A DNA stretch of 64,000 bases from CAZBNB01 sp964493245 (GCA_964493245.1 CAZBNB010000010.1:15690-79689); one strand, 5' to 3'. Numbered from the stretch's first letter, positions 54,040 to 63,627 are shown. Notes: generated by a model from the letters alone, not told the origin. A program made the numbers and translations.

Positions 54040-54990
54040 ATGCAGCAATGGTTAGGACAGGCGCCGGCAAACATCGCTTTAATTAAATATATGGGAAAAG
54101 CCGATAGCGAAAAAAATCTACCAGGGAATCCTTCGTTATCTTATACTTTGAATGACCTATTAAGTAATGTGTCTTTAGAGCAGTATCCAGGGAAAAAGGA
54201 TTTTTGGGAGCCTTTACATACACCGGGTTTGCCTGAGTTTAATTTATCCGATGAAGCACAAGCTCGTTTTCTCAAGCATTTGGCTTTTTTAAAGGATGCG
54301 TTTAATTACACAGGCGCTTTTATTGTTCGCGCATGTAATAATTTTCCTCATAGCAGTGGTTTAGCCAGTTCGGCATCGAGCTTTGCAGCCTTAACAAAAT
54401 GTGCTGTATTAGCATTAAGTGAACTAACACATGCTCCGCTCCCTCCAACTGAAATACAAGCGGCCTGGAGTCGTGTTGGCTCTGGTTCGTCTTGCCGCTC
54501 GTTTTTTTCACCATGGGCGTTGTGGGATGGCGATCAAGTGTCTGGTATTGATTTGCCTTTTGAGCATTTAATCCATGAAGTTATTATTATTAGTCATGAG
54601 GTGAAAGAGGTATCATCTTCGTTGGCGCATCAACGGGTGAAAACAAGTCCTTTGTATCAGCATCGAGAACAGCGTGCGTGTGATAATTTAAAAACATTAT
54701 TAGTCGCACTGCAATCACAACAATGGCACGATGCGTACGAAATTTGTTGGCGTGAATTTCAAGATATGCACGCGCTATTTACCCACTGTGCAGAACCCTT
54801 TTCTTATATGAATGAAAGAACCATGCATGTACTGAGTGACCTGCAATTGCTCTGGGAGCGAGAAGGGGACGGACCGATTGTGACCATGGATGCCGGGCCA
54901 AATGTGCATGTACTTTATCGACCGGATCAAATAGAAATGGCAAGACGCTTTAAACAAGATTATTTGATAGGTAATTTTGATGTCTTGTAA
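54040..54990 (+). CDS. mvaD: diphosphomevalonate decarboxylase
   Basis: Converts mevalonate diphosphate to isopentenyl diphosphate; 316 residues, GHMP fold. 'QAPANIALIKYMGKAD' binds the substrate diphosphate, 'HSSGLASSASSFAALTKCA' is the ATP-binding loop, 'SRVGSGSSCRSFFSPWALW' and 'TMDAGPNVHVLY' (catalytic aspartate) complete the site. AAGGA precedes the ATG. It overlaps mvk by 11 bp. Confidence 0.94.
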   Translation: MQQWLGQAPANIALIKYMGKADSEKNLPGNPSLSYTLNDLLSNVSLEQYPGKKDFWEPLHTPGLPEFNLSDEAQARFLKHLAFLKDAFNYTGAFIVRACNNFPHSSGLASSASSFAALTKCAVLALSELTHAPLPPTEIQAAWSRVGSGSSCRSFFSPWALWDGDQVSGIDLPFEHLIHEVIIISHEVKEVSSSLAHQRVKTSPLYQHREQRACDNLKTLLVALQSQQWHDAYEICWREFQDMHALFTHCAEPFSYMNERTMHVLSDLQLLWEREGDGPIVTMDAGPNVHVLYRPDQIEMARRFKQDYLIGNFDVL

Positions 54991-55885
54991 ACAACAAATG
55001 GAAATGAATATATCCGATGTACTGGAATCAAATCCTGCCGCGCAAGTGATATTTCAAACACATACGCATGGTAAGTGGATTTTAACCGGCGAACATGCAG
55101 TAGTGCGAGGGCAGGCAGCATTGGTGTTTCCGTTTGATGAGCAGGGTCTCGATTTTATTGTAGAAGAGCGCGCTGAATTGGAAGCGGTTGAAGTAAATTG
55201 TATGCACGGTAACTCGACGCACATGGCACTGTGGGTGCATCGCGTTCTTGAGTGCGCGTTGCGATATGTCGCTAAGCCCAGCCATCTATTAACAGGTAAA
55301 ATTCGAATCGATAGCAGTATTCCACCAGGTTTGGGTTTGGGTTCTTCTGCCGCCTTATGCGTTGCCATTGCCAGATGGTTCTCTCATAAAACATGGATAA
55401 AAGAAACGGACATATCCGCTTTTGCGCGTGAATTGGAACATTTATTTCATGGCCGCAGTAGTGGATTAGATATTGCAGGTGTGAATGCTAAATCGGGGAT
55501 TTATTTTAAGCAAGGTGAGGTTGAGTGCATCGAGATGGCATGGCAACCACAGTGGAAGTTGACTTCTTGTGGCGAAGAGGGAAATACAGCAACCTGTATC
55601 GAGCGCGTACAAAAAATATGGCAACGAGATCCCGATATGGCTAGAGAAACTGACACCCGTATGGGGGAGAGTGTTGACCTGGCACGCCAAGCGCTAGAGG
55701 CAGATACCTCTTGTTCTCGTGAACAACTCAAACGTGCAATTGAGCAAGGTCGACAGTGTTTTGAAGCATGGGGATTGATTACACCCGCACTGAAAAAGCA
55801 CATGCAGGCCTTATATGACCAAGGTGCCATTGCGGTTAAACCAACCGGCTCGGGATGTGGCGGTATGGTTGTAAGCCTTTGGTAG
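54980..55885 (+). CDS. mvk: mevalonate kinase
   Basis: GHMP kinase of about 301 residues. 'GKWILTGEHAVVRGQAALVFP' is the N-terminal substrate motif, 'IPPGLGLGSSAALCVAIARW' the phosphate-binding loop, 'GRSSGLDIAGVN' holds the catalytic aspartate, and 'VKPTGSGCGGMVVSLW' is the C-terminal glycine motif. The GEHAV motif and its place next to mvaD favour mevalonate over phosphomevalonate as substrate. Start options ATG 54980, 54998 and 55004 exist. It ends the first mevalonate block. Confidence 0.88.
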   Translation: MSCKQQMEMNISDVLESNPAAQVIFQTHTHGKWILTGEHAVVRGQAALVFPFDEQGLDFIVEERAELEAVEVNCMHGNSTHMALWVHRVLECALRYVAKPSHLLTGKIRIDSSIPPGLGLGSSAALCVAIARWFSHKTWIKETDISAFARELEHLFHGRSSGLDIAGVNAKSGIYFKQGEVECIEMAWQPQWKLTSCGEEGNTATCIERVQKIWQRDPDMARETDTRMGESVDLARQALEADTSCSREQLKRAIEQGRQCFEAWGLITPALKKHMQALYDQGAIAVKPTGSGCGGMVVSLW

Positions 55886-55999
55886 TAAAATTATTTAAGC
55901 AAACGTGCTGTTGTGAGCATCGTAACTGTTCGTAAACGTTCACGGCCTCTCTCTTGAACCCTCGGAGCACGGTCAGATTTGAGCGCAGTGACCAATGGA

Positions 56000-56641
56000 T
56001 TATGCCTGATCGCTTTGCGCTCGCGTGATGACATAGTCTGTAACACGTGCTGTGAACATTTTGATTGCGCGATTTGTTGCAATCACCCCGCCATAAGGGG
56101 TATCGGTTGCACACGGTACCCGTTCTACAAACGTACGTGACGCAATCACGCGATTGTCACTGACCCGTGTTAGGACGACTTGAGCGCTGAACTCTAATGT
56201 ACTGGGTTTAGTCAGAAAATTTTGTTGTAGCTGAATCAGCTGGGTATCGAGCCGGTAGTCCGTTTTGTCGGCATTAGGTCCCGCGGCAACAGCATAAAAA
56301 TAGTGACTGTGTTGTAAGCTTTGTACAATCAGCGGTGTTAGCATCGATGCGGGTGGGCTAATCCAGCTACTGTGTGCAAACGCATCCAGTTGATAGAGTG
56401 TGTCTGTGTACAGCATCTGCTCTGTTTGATAGCCGGCAATCGCATCTGATTGCGAAATAAGAATGGATTTTGAGCTTTTGAGCGTTGTTTTAACCGTACT
56501 GTAAGCAACGATTTTATATTGACTCTCAATACTGGATTTCACCGGTGTGCACGCATTAAGAAAACTAATCAGGGTACTCAGTATCAGTAGTCGATGTGTG
56601 GCATGTTTTATACTTTCTAAAACCAATGGTTTTTTTGTCAT
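56000..56641 (-). CDS. ABC-type transport auxiliary lipoprotein (PqiC-like)
   Basis: 213 residues. Lipobox 'ISFLNAC' (Cys about 31) marks a lipoprotein. The body shows the family pattern: 'ILISQSDAIAGYQTEQMLYT', 'YQLDAFAHSSWISPPASMLTPLIVQSLQ', 'DYRLDTQLIQLQQNF' and 'SRTFVERVP'. Such proteins pair with MCE transporters, probably receiving lipid at the outer membrane. It is the last gene of the minus-strand cluster. The 114 bp between its stop and mvk hold no gene. Confidence 0.85.
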   Translation of the reverse strand: MTKKPLVLESIKHATHRLLILSTLISFLNACTPVKSSIESQYKIVAYSTVKTTLKSSKSILISQSDAIAGYQTEQMLYTDTLYQLDAFAHSSWISPPASMLTPLIVQSLQHSHYFYAVAAGPNADKTDYRLDTQLIQLQQNFLTKPSTLEFSAQVVLTRVSDNRVIASRTFVERVPCATDTPYGGVIATNRAIKMFTARVTDYVITRAQSDQA

Positions 56642-56710
56642 AGTCTTTTATCCGTAAATGTTCACACCTGCTCTCCGCGCTTCAAGAGCGGGGCCTGGAA
56701 CAGTTATATT

Positions 56711-57577
56711 TCAACGCCGTTCTCCTGGCCCAGGTTTAGCAGGCGCTGAGCCGCGAATAATCACTGAGGGATTTTGTCGCATTTCAACACTCATTTTTTC
56801 TAAGTTAGTTGCGATCGTATCTAATCGTTGTAGCAACACAACCGCAGGGGGGATCGCTTGTTGAGAGATTTTATCAATCGCATTGCGGCCCGCTTTCATA
56901 GTGCTATTAAATTGTTTCCCTGCTGAAGACACATCATGAGACATATCTGTAAATTCATTCACACTGTTACGTAAATCTGCTACGAGTTTGGGTAGATCGG
57001 TCAACGTTGTATTGATAGCATTTTTATTTTGGGCAAATATTTTAGTCACTTCTTCTGTGTCTTGGAGAATTTTAGAAAAATTTTGTTTATTTTCTTCGCT
57101 GAGTAAGCTATTTAAATTGTCACTGAGCTGCTCAACCGCTTGTTCGAGCTTGTTGAGAAACGACGGTTTATAGGGAATGACAGGATATTTTTGATCAGGG
57201 CTTTTGGTCAGCAACGTTGGGTCTGATGAGGTAACGGAAAGACCTAAGTAAGTTGTTCCGGTGATGCCTTGAGCAATTAAACTGGCTTGTGTCGCAATCG
57301 TAATGGGGGTGCCTTCTTGAATTTGGAGAAGAATTTTGACCTTCTGAGGATCGGCTTTATTCAATTTGATATTACTGATGTAACCTACCTTCACGCCGTT
57401 AAATTTTACCAAAGACTCCTCGCTGAGACCAGATACCGCTTCTTCCATGTAAACAGCATAAGTATTGTATTTTTTGCGGTCAAATCCAACGGACAACCAA
57501 AGGCTTGTCATGAGTAAGCCAGTTAGCAATAGGACAACAATTAATCCAACCAAAGTATAATTAGCCTTCGACTCCAA
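56711..57577 (-). CDS. MCE-domain lipid transport protein (MlaD-like)
   Basis: 288 residues: one N-terminal membrane helix ('TLVGLIVVLLLTGLLMTSLWL'), a single MCE domain ('YAVYMEEAVSGLSEESLVKFNGVKVGYISNI' to 'GITGTTYLGLSV'), and a long helical C-terminal region. MCE proteins form periplasmic hexameric rings that carry lipids between membranes. It is longer than E. coli MlaD (183), with an extended helical tail as in PqiB/LetB-like relatives. It lies 12 bp after the ATPase gene. Confidence 0.9.
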   Translation of the reverse strand: MESKANYTLVGLIVVLLLTGLLMTSLWLSVGFDRKKYNTYAVYMEEAVSGLSEESLVKFNGVKVGYISNIKLNKADPQKVKILLQIQEGTPITIATQASLIAQGITGTTYLGLSVTSSDPTLLTKSPDQKYPVIPYKPSFLNKLEQAVEQLSDNLNSLLSEENKQNFSKILQDTEEVTKIFAQNKNAINTTLTDLPKLVADLRNSVNEFTDMSHDVSSAGKQFNSTMKAGRNAIDKISQQAIPPAVVLLQRLDTIATNLEKMSVEMRQNPSVIIRGSAPAKPGPGERR

Positions 57578-57589
57578 ATGATTGCTCCT

Positions 57590-58327
57590 TTATTTTTTAC
57601 TGAAATATTCAACTATCAAGGGATGAGGATTTTTCATTAATGAGGCAAGTGGCTCGATACTAATGACTTTACCTTCACCAATAAACGCAACTCTATCCGT
57701 GGTACGACGCATCGACTCAATGTCATGACTAACAATCACAATAGTTAAATTTAACACATTTCGTAAAAAAACAATTAATTGATCAAATTTTTTCGCGCTG
57801 AGAGGATCTAATCCGGAAGTTGGTTCGTCTAAAAACAACAACTCAGGATCCATGGCGATTGCTCTCGCAGCTGCGGCTCGGCGCTGCATACCACCGCTTA
57901 ATTCAAATGGAAATAAACCGGCGGCTTCTTTTGGTAGCCCAACCAACGCAATTTTTAACATGGCCAATTCATGCATAAAAGGCTCGGTTAAATCAGCTAA
58001 TTCATGCATAGGAAACATGATGTTTTCAACCACTGTCATGGTTGAAAACAGCGCACTATGCTGAAACAACATGCCCCAGCGACGTTGTAAAGCATTGAAA
58101 CCATGCTCATCAAGCTTCGAAATATCTTGACCGAAAACGCGAATCACACCTGCTGTGGGTTTTAACAACATAAGAATACTGCGCAAAATCGTTGTTTTTC
58201 CGCTACCACTGCCACCAATAATAGCAAAAATTTCCCCACGTTTCACCGAGAAATTCACGTCTTTGTGTACCCATTGTGAGCCTAAATAATTCTTTAATCC
58301 ACTCACTTCAATGATTGGGGTGTCCAT
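57590..58327 (-). CDS. lipid ABC transporter ATP-binding protein (MlaF-like)
   Basis: 245 residues. Walker A 'GGSGSGKTTILRSILML', Q-loop in 'MLFQHSALFSTMTVVENI', signature 'LSGGMQRRAAAARAIA', Walker B 'LLFLDEPTSGLDP' and switch histidine 'VIVSHDIESM'. The 'GMLFQHSALF' and 'MFPMHE' segments are typical of the MlaF/Ttg2A group. It powers the MCE transporter encoded around it; its start is 1 bp from the permease stop. Confidence 0.94.
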   Translation of the reverse strand: MDTPIIEVSGLKNYLGSQWVHKDVNFSVKRGEIFAIIGGSGSGKTTILRSILMLLKPTAGVIRVFGQDISKLDEHGFNALQRRWGMLFQHSALFSTMTVVENIMFPMHELADLTEPFMHELAMLKIALVGLPKEAAGLFPFELSGGMQRRAAAARAIAMDPELLFLDEPTSGLDPLSAKKFDQLIVFLRNVLNLTIVIVSHDIESMRRTTDRVAFIGEGKVISIEPLASLMKNPHPLIVEYFSKK

Positions 58328-58328
58328 G

Positions 58329-59447
58329 CTATAAATTCAACCAACTGTAGATAACGGAATACGCGGCATCCGCAATAATAATTAAAAATAATGCTTGAAC
58401 CACACTGCGTGTGGTTTGTGAGCCAACACTGTCAGCATTGGGTTCAACTTGAAATCCTTGGAAACAGCCAACCAATGCAACTAGGATAGCAAAGGTAGGG
58501 GCTTTGTACAGCCCTAGCATGAGTTGTTTCAAACCAACAGAATCCTGTAGCCGTGTTAAAAAATCATGATATCCAACATTTAACATAAATTTTGACATGA
58601 TCATCGCACCCAATGTGCTAAATAAATCAGACCAAAAAATTAATAAAGGAAACATGATGAGTAGGCCGATCAATTTGGGTAAAACCAATAATTCAATGGG
58701 AGACAGCCCCATGGTGTACAAAGCATCGATTTCCTCATTGATTTTCATACTACCGAGTTGAGCTGTGAAGGCGGAACTCGTCCGTCCTGCTACAATAATA
58801 GCGGTAATGAGTGGCGCAAACTCACGAAATATAGCCATCCCAGATAGATAAGCGATAAAGCTGGCAGCACCATAAGTCTCTAATTGCAATCCCATTTGAT
58901 AAGCTAAAACAACACCTATTAAAAATGAAAGCAATGCCAAAATGGGCAAGGCATACACGCCGGTGGATGACATGTTAGAGAGAATGCTGGGCATTTGAAA
59001 GCGATGCCAATTACCGAAAGCACCGAATAATTTATCGGTTAAGTCGCCAATCATGGCCAATAAGCCATTGGCTTGTGTCAGTTTGTGTACAGTTTCTTCA
59101 CCAATTTGATAGAGTATTTCGCGCTTTTCAGATTTTGGAGGTACATAGTTGAGCGTGTCGGTTTGGTGGGTGATTATTTCTAATAATTCTGTTTGATGCG
59201 CATTAAAACCAACCAACGTTACTTGATTTTTAGCGTTTTTGAGTTGCTCAATACATTTTATTAAAGCCAATGCCCCGGCACTGTCAAATTGTGCCAAATC
59301 GTTTGCTTGGACAACAACGGTCTTATTCTTAGGCATGGGAAAACTATCCCACTCTTCAGTAAGCGATGCTAGATGCAAAATCGTCCAATTACCTATGCAT
59401 TGATAAGTATGGGTTTTGTCGTCGTAATTAAAATGTTTTTCACTCAT
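58329..59447 (-). CDS. STAS-MlaE lipid ABC transporter permease fusion
   Basis: 372 residues. The first 100 or so form a STAS domain like MlaB ('TVVVQANDLAQFDSAGALALIKCIEQL'). The rest is an MlaE-type permease with five or six membrane helices ('GAFGNWHRFQMPSILSNM', 'FAPLITAIIVAGRTSSAFTAQLGSMKINEEIDALYTMG', 'PKLIGLLIMFPLL'). In E. coli these two parts are separate MlaB and MlaE proteins. First gene of the four-gene cluster; a 147-bp divergent promoter region separates it from fni. Confidence 0.93.
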   Translation of the reverse strand: MSEKHFNYDDKTHTYQCIGNWTILHLASLTEEWDSFPMPKNKTVVVQANDLAQFDSAGALALIKCIEQLKNAKNQVTLVGFNAHQTELLEIITHQTDTLNYVPPKSEKREILYQIGEETVHKLTQANGLLAMIGDLTDKLFGAFGNWHRFQMPSILSNMSSTGVYALPILALLSFLIGVVLAYQMGLQLETYGAASFIAYLSGMAIFREFAPLITAIIVAGRTSSAFTAQLGSMKINEEIDALYTMGLSPIELLVLPKLIGLLIMFPLLIFWSDLFSTLGAMIMSKFMLNVGYHDFLTRLQDSVGLKQLMLGLYKAPTFAILVALVGCFQGFQVEPNADSVGSQTTRSVVQALFLIIIADAAYSVIYSWLNL

Positions 59448-59594
59448 AGTGGATACATATTACATGAGAAATGCTGACTGTGTAAGCACGGTGATCTAAG
59501 ATGCATTCGAAATGCATGCAACCTCGGTGTTATCTATGATAGAATAGTGCACGAATTGGTACACGTAGGAACGAATAAACGGTCGGAAACGTGA

Positions 59595-60623
59595 ATGTCT
59601 AAAGATTACGAACAATTTGAGCAGCGTAAACAAGATCACATTGATTTGGCATTGATGTCTGCGAATCAAGCAGATGAGCACAATCCTTTTGATCAGGCGA
59701 CAATGCGTCATGAAGCCTTACCAGACTTTGATTTTGGTGAAATTAACATCGAATCAAAGCGCTTAGGTTGTGCTGTGACGACGCCTTTTATTATTAGCTC
59801 GATGACTGCTGGCCATCGTGACGCGTTGAATATCAATCAGATTTTGATGCGTGCTGCTGCAGAACGAGGGTGGGGTATGGGTGTTGGCTCACAGCGCCGT
59901 GAGTTAACGGATCATAGCGCTGCTCGTGAATGGTCTACTCTGCGTCGGGAATTTCCAAATGTTCAATTGTTTAGTAATCTAGGTGTTGCGCAATTAATAA
60001 CTACAAAATTAGCAGATATTCAGCGTTTAACCGATGCTGTAGAGGCGTCTGGTTTGATTATTCATTGCAACCCTTTGCAGGAGTGTATTCAACCAGAGGG
60101 TACAACTTCTTTTAAAGGGAGTTGGGATGCTTTAGAGCGCCTGGTGAATTCGTTTTCAGTCCCTATTATTGTTAAAGAAACCGGTTGTGGCTTTTCTTTG
60201 GAAACGATGACACGATTAAACCAAATCGGTGTGGCCGCAATTGATGTTAGCGGTTTAGGTGGAACACATTGGGGCCGAATCGAAGGTCATCGCGCACAAA
60301 ATAATTCGATACAACAACGTGCAGCACAGACGTTTCGTCATTGGGGGATCGACACCCTGACTTGTGTTAAGAGCGCACAATCCATTCATGGCGGAGCGGA
60401 AATATGGGGATCTGGTGGTGTTAGGCATGGGCTTGATGCAGCGAAATTAATTGCGGCTGGTGCAACCACAGTCGGCTTTGCAAAACCAATGTTGCAGGCT
60501 GCGTTGATATCAGTAGAACAAACCATATTAGAAATGACCACGATTGAGTACGAGTTAAAAGTAGCGATGTTTTGTACAGGCAGCCGCGTTTTATCTGATT
60601 TGCAGGAGAAATTATGTCCTTGA
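59595..60623 (+). CDS. fni: type 2 isopentenyl-diphosphate delta-isomerase
   Basis: FMN/NADPH-dependent isomerase interconverting IPP and DMAPP; 342 residues. 'YEQFEQRKQDHIDLAL' is the N-terminal signature, 'TTPFIISSMTAGH' and 'AERGWGMGVGSQRREL' bind FMN and substrate. 'IVKETGCGFS', 'AIDVSGLGGTHWGRIE' and 'IWGSGGVRHGLDAAKLIAAGATTVGFAKPML' finish the TIM barrel. It overlaps mvaA by 10 bp. Not related to type 1 Idi. Confidence 0.96.
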   Translation: MSKDYEQFEQRKQDHIDLALMSANQADEHNPFDQATMRHEALPDFDFGEINIESKRLGCAVTTPFIISSMTAGHRDALNINQILMRAAAERGWGMGVGSQRRELTDHSAAREWSTLRREFPNVQLFSNLGVAQLITTKLADIQRLTDAVEASGLIIHCNPLQECIQPEGTTSFKGSWDALERLVNSFSVPIIVKETGCGFSLETMTRLNQIGVAAIDVSGLGGTHWGRIEGHRAQNNSIQQRAAQTFRHWGIDTLTCVKSAQSIHGGAEIWGSGGVRHGLDAAKLIAAGATTVGFAKPMLQAALISVEQTILEMTTIEYELKVAMFCTGSRVLSDLQEKLCP

Positions 60624-61909
60624 TTAAAAATGCTGATCAATTGTTTCAAGGCTTTTCTAAGTTAACGCGCGAAGAGCGCTTTCAACGCCTATGCGTGATG
60701 GGTGCACTGACTCAAGATGAGATGAGTTATTTGTTAAATGGTGGTTTGGAGTCGATGACCTTGGCTGACAAACTCATTGAAAATGTGATTGGTTATTTTC
60801 AGCTGCCGTTAGGTGTTGCGACAAATGTTAGGGTTGATGGTCAAGACTATGTGGTGCCGATGGCGGTCGAAGAAACATCTATTATTGCCGCCTTGTCCAA
60901 AACAGCGAAATGGGTTCGTCAGTATGGCGAAATACAAACCGAAATAGTAGGTGATTGTATTGTTGGCCAAATTCAATTAGCTAAAGTGTCTGATTATGAA
61001 AAATTTGCCGCTATTATTCATGCGAACAAATCATTCTTAATTGAAAAAGCCAATGAAGATGTCGCTTCCTCTATGGTAAAACGTGGGGGGGGAGTAATTG
61101 ATTTATATGTGCGCCACATATTGCGTACAGATGGTCAATCTATGGCAATTGTACATTTATTAATGAACAGTTGTGATGCCATGGGAGCGAATGTTTTAAA
61201 CCAGGTATTAGAATATTTAAAAACACCTATTGAGCAGTTGACCGGTGAAACGGTGAGTATTTGTATTTTGTCGAATTTAAACGATCATAAATTAACAACA
61301 GCACGTATTACGATTCGCGATGTTGCACCAGAATTAGGCGAGCGGATTCAAGAAGCGTCTTATTTTGCTGAGTGTGATCCTTATCGTGCGGCTACGCACA
61401 ATAAGGGTGTCATGAATGGTATCGACCCTATTTTAATTGCAACTGGAAATGATTGGCGTGCGGTTGAAGCGGGTGTCCACGCTTATGCAACGCGTACGGG
61501 CCAATATCAATCAATTACTCGTTGGCGATATCAAGATAATCAATTATTAGGTGAGTTAACAGCACCAATTGTGGTGGGTACAGTCGGTGGGGTGACGGCG
61601 TTACATCCTACGGCACAATTGTGTTTGAAAATGATGAAGGTTGAGTCAGCGAACCAACTATCAAGAGTGATTGCCGCAGTTGGTTTGTTACAAAATTTAG
61701 GTGCGATTAAAGCGCTTTGTACGGATGGCATTATTCAGGGCCATATGAAGCTACATTTAGATAATTTAATGTTGGTTGCGGGTGCGACAGAAGTCGAAGC
61801 ACCGGTTCTAAAGAAAAAATTACAACGTTATTTGGCGAGTCATAAGCGTGTCAGCTTAACGCATGCGTGTCAATTTTTGGCGGAAATACGGCAGAGTCAA
61901 TTTGCATAA
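60614..61909 (+). CDS. mvaA: hydroxymethylglutaryl-CoA reductase, class II
   Basis: Makes mevalonate from HMG-CoA; 431 residues. 'NVIGYFQLPLGVATNVRVDGQDYVVPMAVEETSIIAA' contains the catalytic glutamate. 'LLMNSCDAMGANVLNQ' binds the cofactor, 'GVMNGIDPILIATGNDWRAVEAG' carries the conserved lysine/aspartate region, and 'VGTVGGVTALHP' is the third signature. There are no membrane anchors, as expected for the bacterial class II enzyme. It overlaps fni and pmk by 10 and 1 bp, respectively. Confidence 0.96.
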   Translation: MSLIKNADQLFQGFSKLTREERFQRLCVMGALTQDEMSYLLNGGLESMTLADKLIENVIGYFQLPLGVATNVRVDGQDYVVPMAVEETSIIAALSKTAKWVRQYGEIQTEIVGDCIVGQIQLAKVSDYEKFAAIIHANKSFLIEKANEDVASSMVKRGGGVIDLYVRHILRTDGQSMAIVHLLMNSCDAMGANVLNQVLEYLKTPIEQLTGETVSICILSNLNDHKLTTARITIRDVAPELGERIQEASYFAECDPYRAATHNKGVMNGIDPILIATGNDWRAVEAGVHAYATRTGQYQSITRWRYQDNQLLGELTAPIVVGTVGGVTALHPTAQLCLKMMKVESANQLSRVIAAVGLLQNLGAIKALCTDGIIQGHMKLHLDNLMLVAGATEVEAPVLKKKLQRYLASHKRVSLTHACQFLAEIRQSQFA

Positions 61910-62835
61910 TGAAATGGTTATTTCCTGCTAAAACATTTCTTGTTGGTGAATATATTGCTTTGCAGGGCGGCCCTGCAATTGTATTGACCACAACACCCTG
62001 TTTTGAAGTATCTTTGACTAACACCCCAGGTTTACATGGCATTCATCCCGAATCGCCAGCAGGTCAGTGGTGGTTAAAGCAAAATATTCATACACAGGGT
62101 TTAAGTTGGTATGACCCTTATCAAGGAAAGGGTGGCTTGGGCGCTTCAGGGGCACAGTTTCTTGGCGCTTATATGGCCAGTCAATTTCTTTTATTGGGGG
62201 AAAAACAGACTTCCCATTTCTCGGTTACGCCTCAGGTTTTGTCCGCGAAGTCGATAGCTCCGGTGAATAAGCCTCAAGATGTAGATCATTATCAACAGAT
62301 TCTCAATCACTATTTACAAATAGCTGGAAAACAGGGAAGAACATCTCCCAGTGGCTATGATGTATTAGCTCAATGTGTAAAAGGCTGCGCCTTGATTCAT
62401 CAGCAACAGGCCGTTTATCAAAGCACAGCTTGGCCTTTTGCTGATCTGGCATTTATTTTGCTGCGTACAGGGACAAAAGTGCCAACACACGAGCATTTAA
62501 GTACCTTCGACTTACAAGAACAATTAACCGATTTAACGTTAACGGCAAGCATGGCTTATCATGCGTGGAAAATGGCAGATAGCGCGCAGCTCATTGCTGC
62601 CGTGCGAACCTATCACGAGCAATTAAAAAATCGACATTGGGTCGTTGATAAGACATTAAAGCATATCGAAACGCTTGATACTTGGCTAAAACCGTTGGCA
62701 ATTAAAGGTTGTGGTGCAATGGGGGCTGATGTCATTCTGTTGTTATTATTGCCCCCAGATCTCAAAACAACATGTGAAAAGCTCACTATGGCAGGATGGC
62801 AGGTACTAGCGACGAGTTTAGATGTTGCCTATTAG
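61909..62835 (+). CDS. phosphomevalonate kinase-like GHMP kinase
   Basis: 308 residues. 'FPAKTFLVGEYIALQGGPAIVLTT' is the GHMP substrate motif and 'GGLGASGAQFLGAYMAS' the phosphate-binding loop. 'GRTSPSGYDVLAQ' holds the catalytic Asp. The C-terminal glycine motif is 'IKGCGAMGADVILLL'. By elimination among mevalonate genes it should phosphorylate mevalonate 5-phosphate. ATG 61909 shares its A with the mvaA stop (TAATG); the longer frame from 61867 is inside mvaA. Its last 18 bp overlap the convergent membrane-protein gene. Confidence 0.85.
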   Translation: MKWLFPAKTFLVGEYIALQGGPAIVLTTTPCFEVSLTNTPGLHGIHPESPAGQWWLKQNIHTQGLSWYDPYQGKGGLGASGAQFLGAYMASQFLLLGEKQTSHFSVTPQVLSAKSIAPVNKPQDVDHYQQILNHYLQIAGKQGRTSPSGYDVLAQCVKGCALIHQQQAVYQSTAWPFADLAFILLRTGTKVPTHEHLSTFDLQEQLTDLTLTASMAYHAWKMADSAQLIAAVRTYHEQLKNRHWVVDKTLKHIETLDTWLKPLAIKGCGAMGADVILLLLLPPDLKTTCEKLTMAGWQVLATSLDVAY

Positions 62836-63627
62836 GAGCTCTCTTTCAGACGCTTTATTTTCTTGCCCTTCAGATACAACAGCAAAAAATAGACTATTTT
62901 CGACTAAATCACTTGTGTTCTGTTTATTATTTTCAGTTGCTGCTGCTCCTGGAGATTCAGGCTGCGTATAAAGCTTCTGTAACAGAGCGTGACTTGCTAA
63001 CAAGCCTAACACACCTGAAAATATAGCGGATAATAAAATCCCAAGACCAATCCCTGCCATTGCTGGATTAAATAGCGTAAACGTTAATATCAGACCGCAA
63101 ATACCTACAAATGCAAACAAAGGTCCTAGTGGCCCCATCTTAGGTCCAATACCAAGGGAGGCCAAAGAAAAAATAGCTAAAAGAGCGACAGGTACCGCGG
63201 CCATAGCACCTGAACCAAAACCAATACCGAGCAGCGCACCGGTGCCGATGATAATCCCAGCCATCGATGCTAAGTCACGTGTGTTTTTTGTTGTATGTAG
63301 CGCCATCAAAATGGCAGTTATAGCACTCAAACAAGCAATACCTGTCAAAACAGATCCAGCAATTAAGATGGGGATCCCTAAAGGGCAGAACGACAATGTC
63401 ATACCGACACCAACAGCACTCAGTAGAATACCGTAAGTCAAACAAAATACAGCTAAGCTTGCCAGAAACTTAATTCGGGCGCGAATGATTTCATCTTCAA
63501 TTTCGCTAAGCTTTATGAATAATTCAATCGCATGGATCCCAAAAATATAAAACAGATTGGTGTGTTTTTTTTTACTATCTCCTGACATCGGTTGAGCGGA
63601 TTGTTCATCTGTTAAATGCGCTGGCAT
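62818..63627 (-). CDS. multi-pass membrane protein (unknown)
   Basis: 269 residues, unrecognised. A polar N-terminus (1 to about 55) is followed by six or so hydrophobic segments rich in Gly/Ala ('GVGMTLSFCPLGIPILIAGS', 'ASMAGIIIGTGALLGIGFG', 'AGIGLGILLSAIFSGVLGLL') and a polar, acidic C-terminus ('EGQENKASERELLIGNI'). There is no N-terminal signal peptide. A ribosome-binding site GAAGGGA is 9 nt upstream of ATG 63627. Layout (polar termini around a glycine-rich membrane core) is similar to some effector-like membrane proteins of intracellular bacteria, but this is only a resemblance. Confidence 0.7.
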   Translation of the reverse strand: MPAHLTDEQSAQPMSGDSKKKHTNLFYIFGIHAIELFIKLSEIEDEIIRARIKFLASLAVFCLTYGILLSAVGVGMTLSFCPLGIPILIAGSVLTGIACLSAITAILMALHTTKNTRDLASMAGIIIGTGALLGIGFGSGAMAAVPVALLAIFSLASLGIGPKMGPLGPLFAFVGICGLILTFTLFNPAMAGIGLGILLSAIFSGVLGLLASHALLQKLYTQPESPGAAATENNKQNTSDLVENSLFFAVVSEGQENKASERELLIGNI

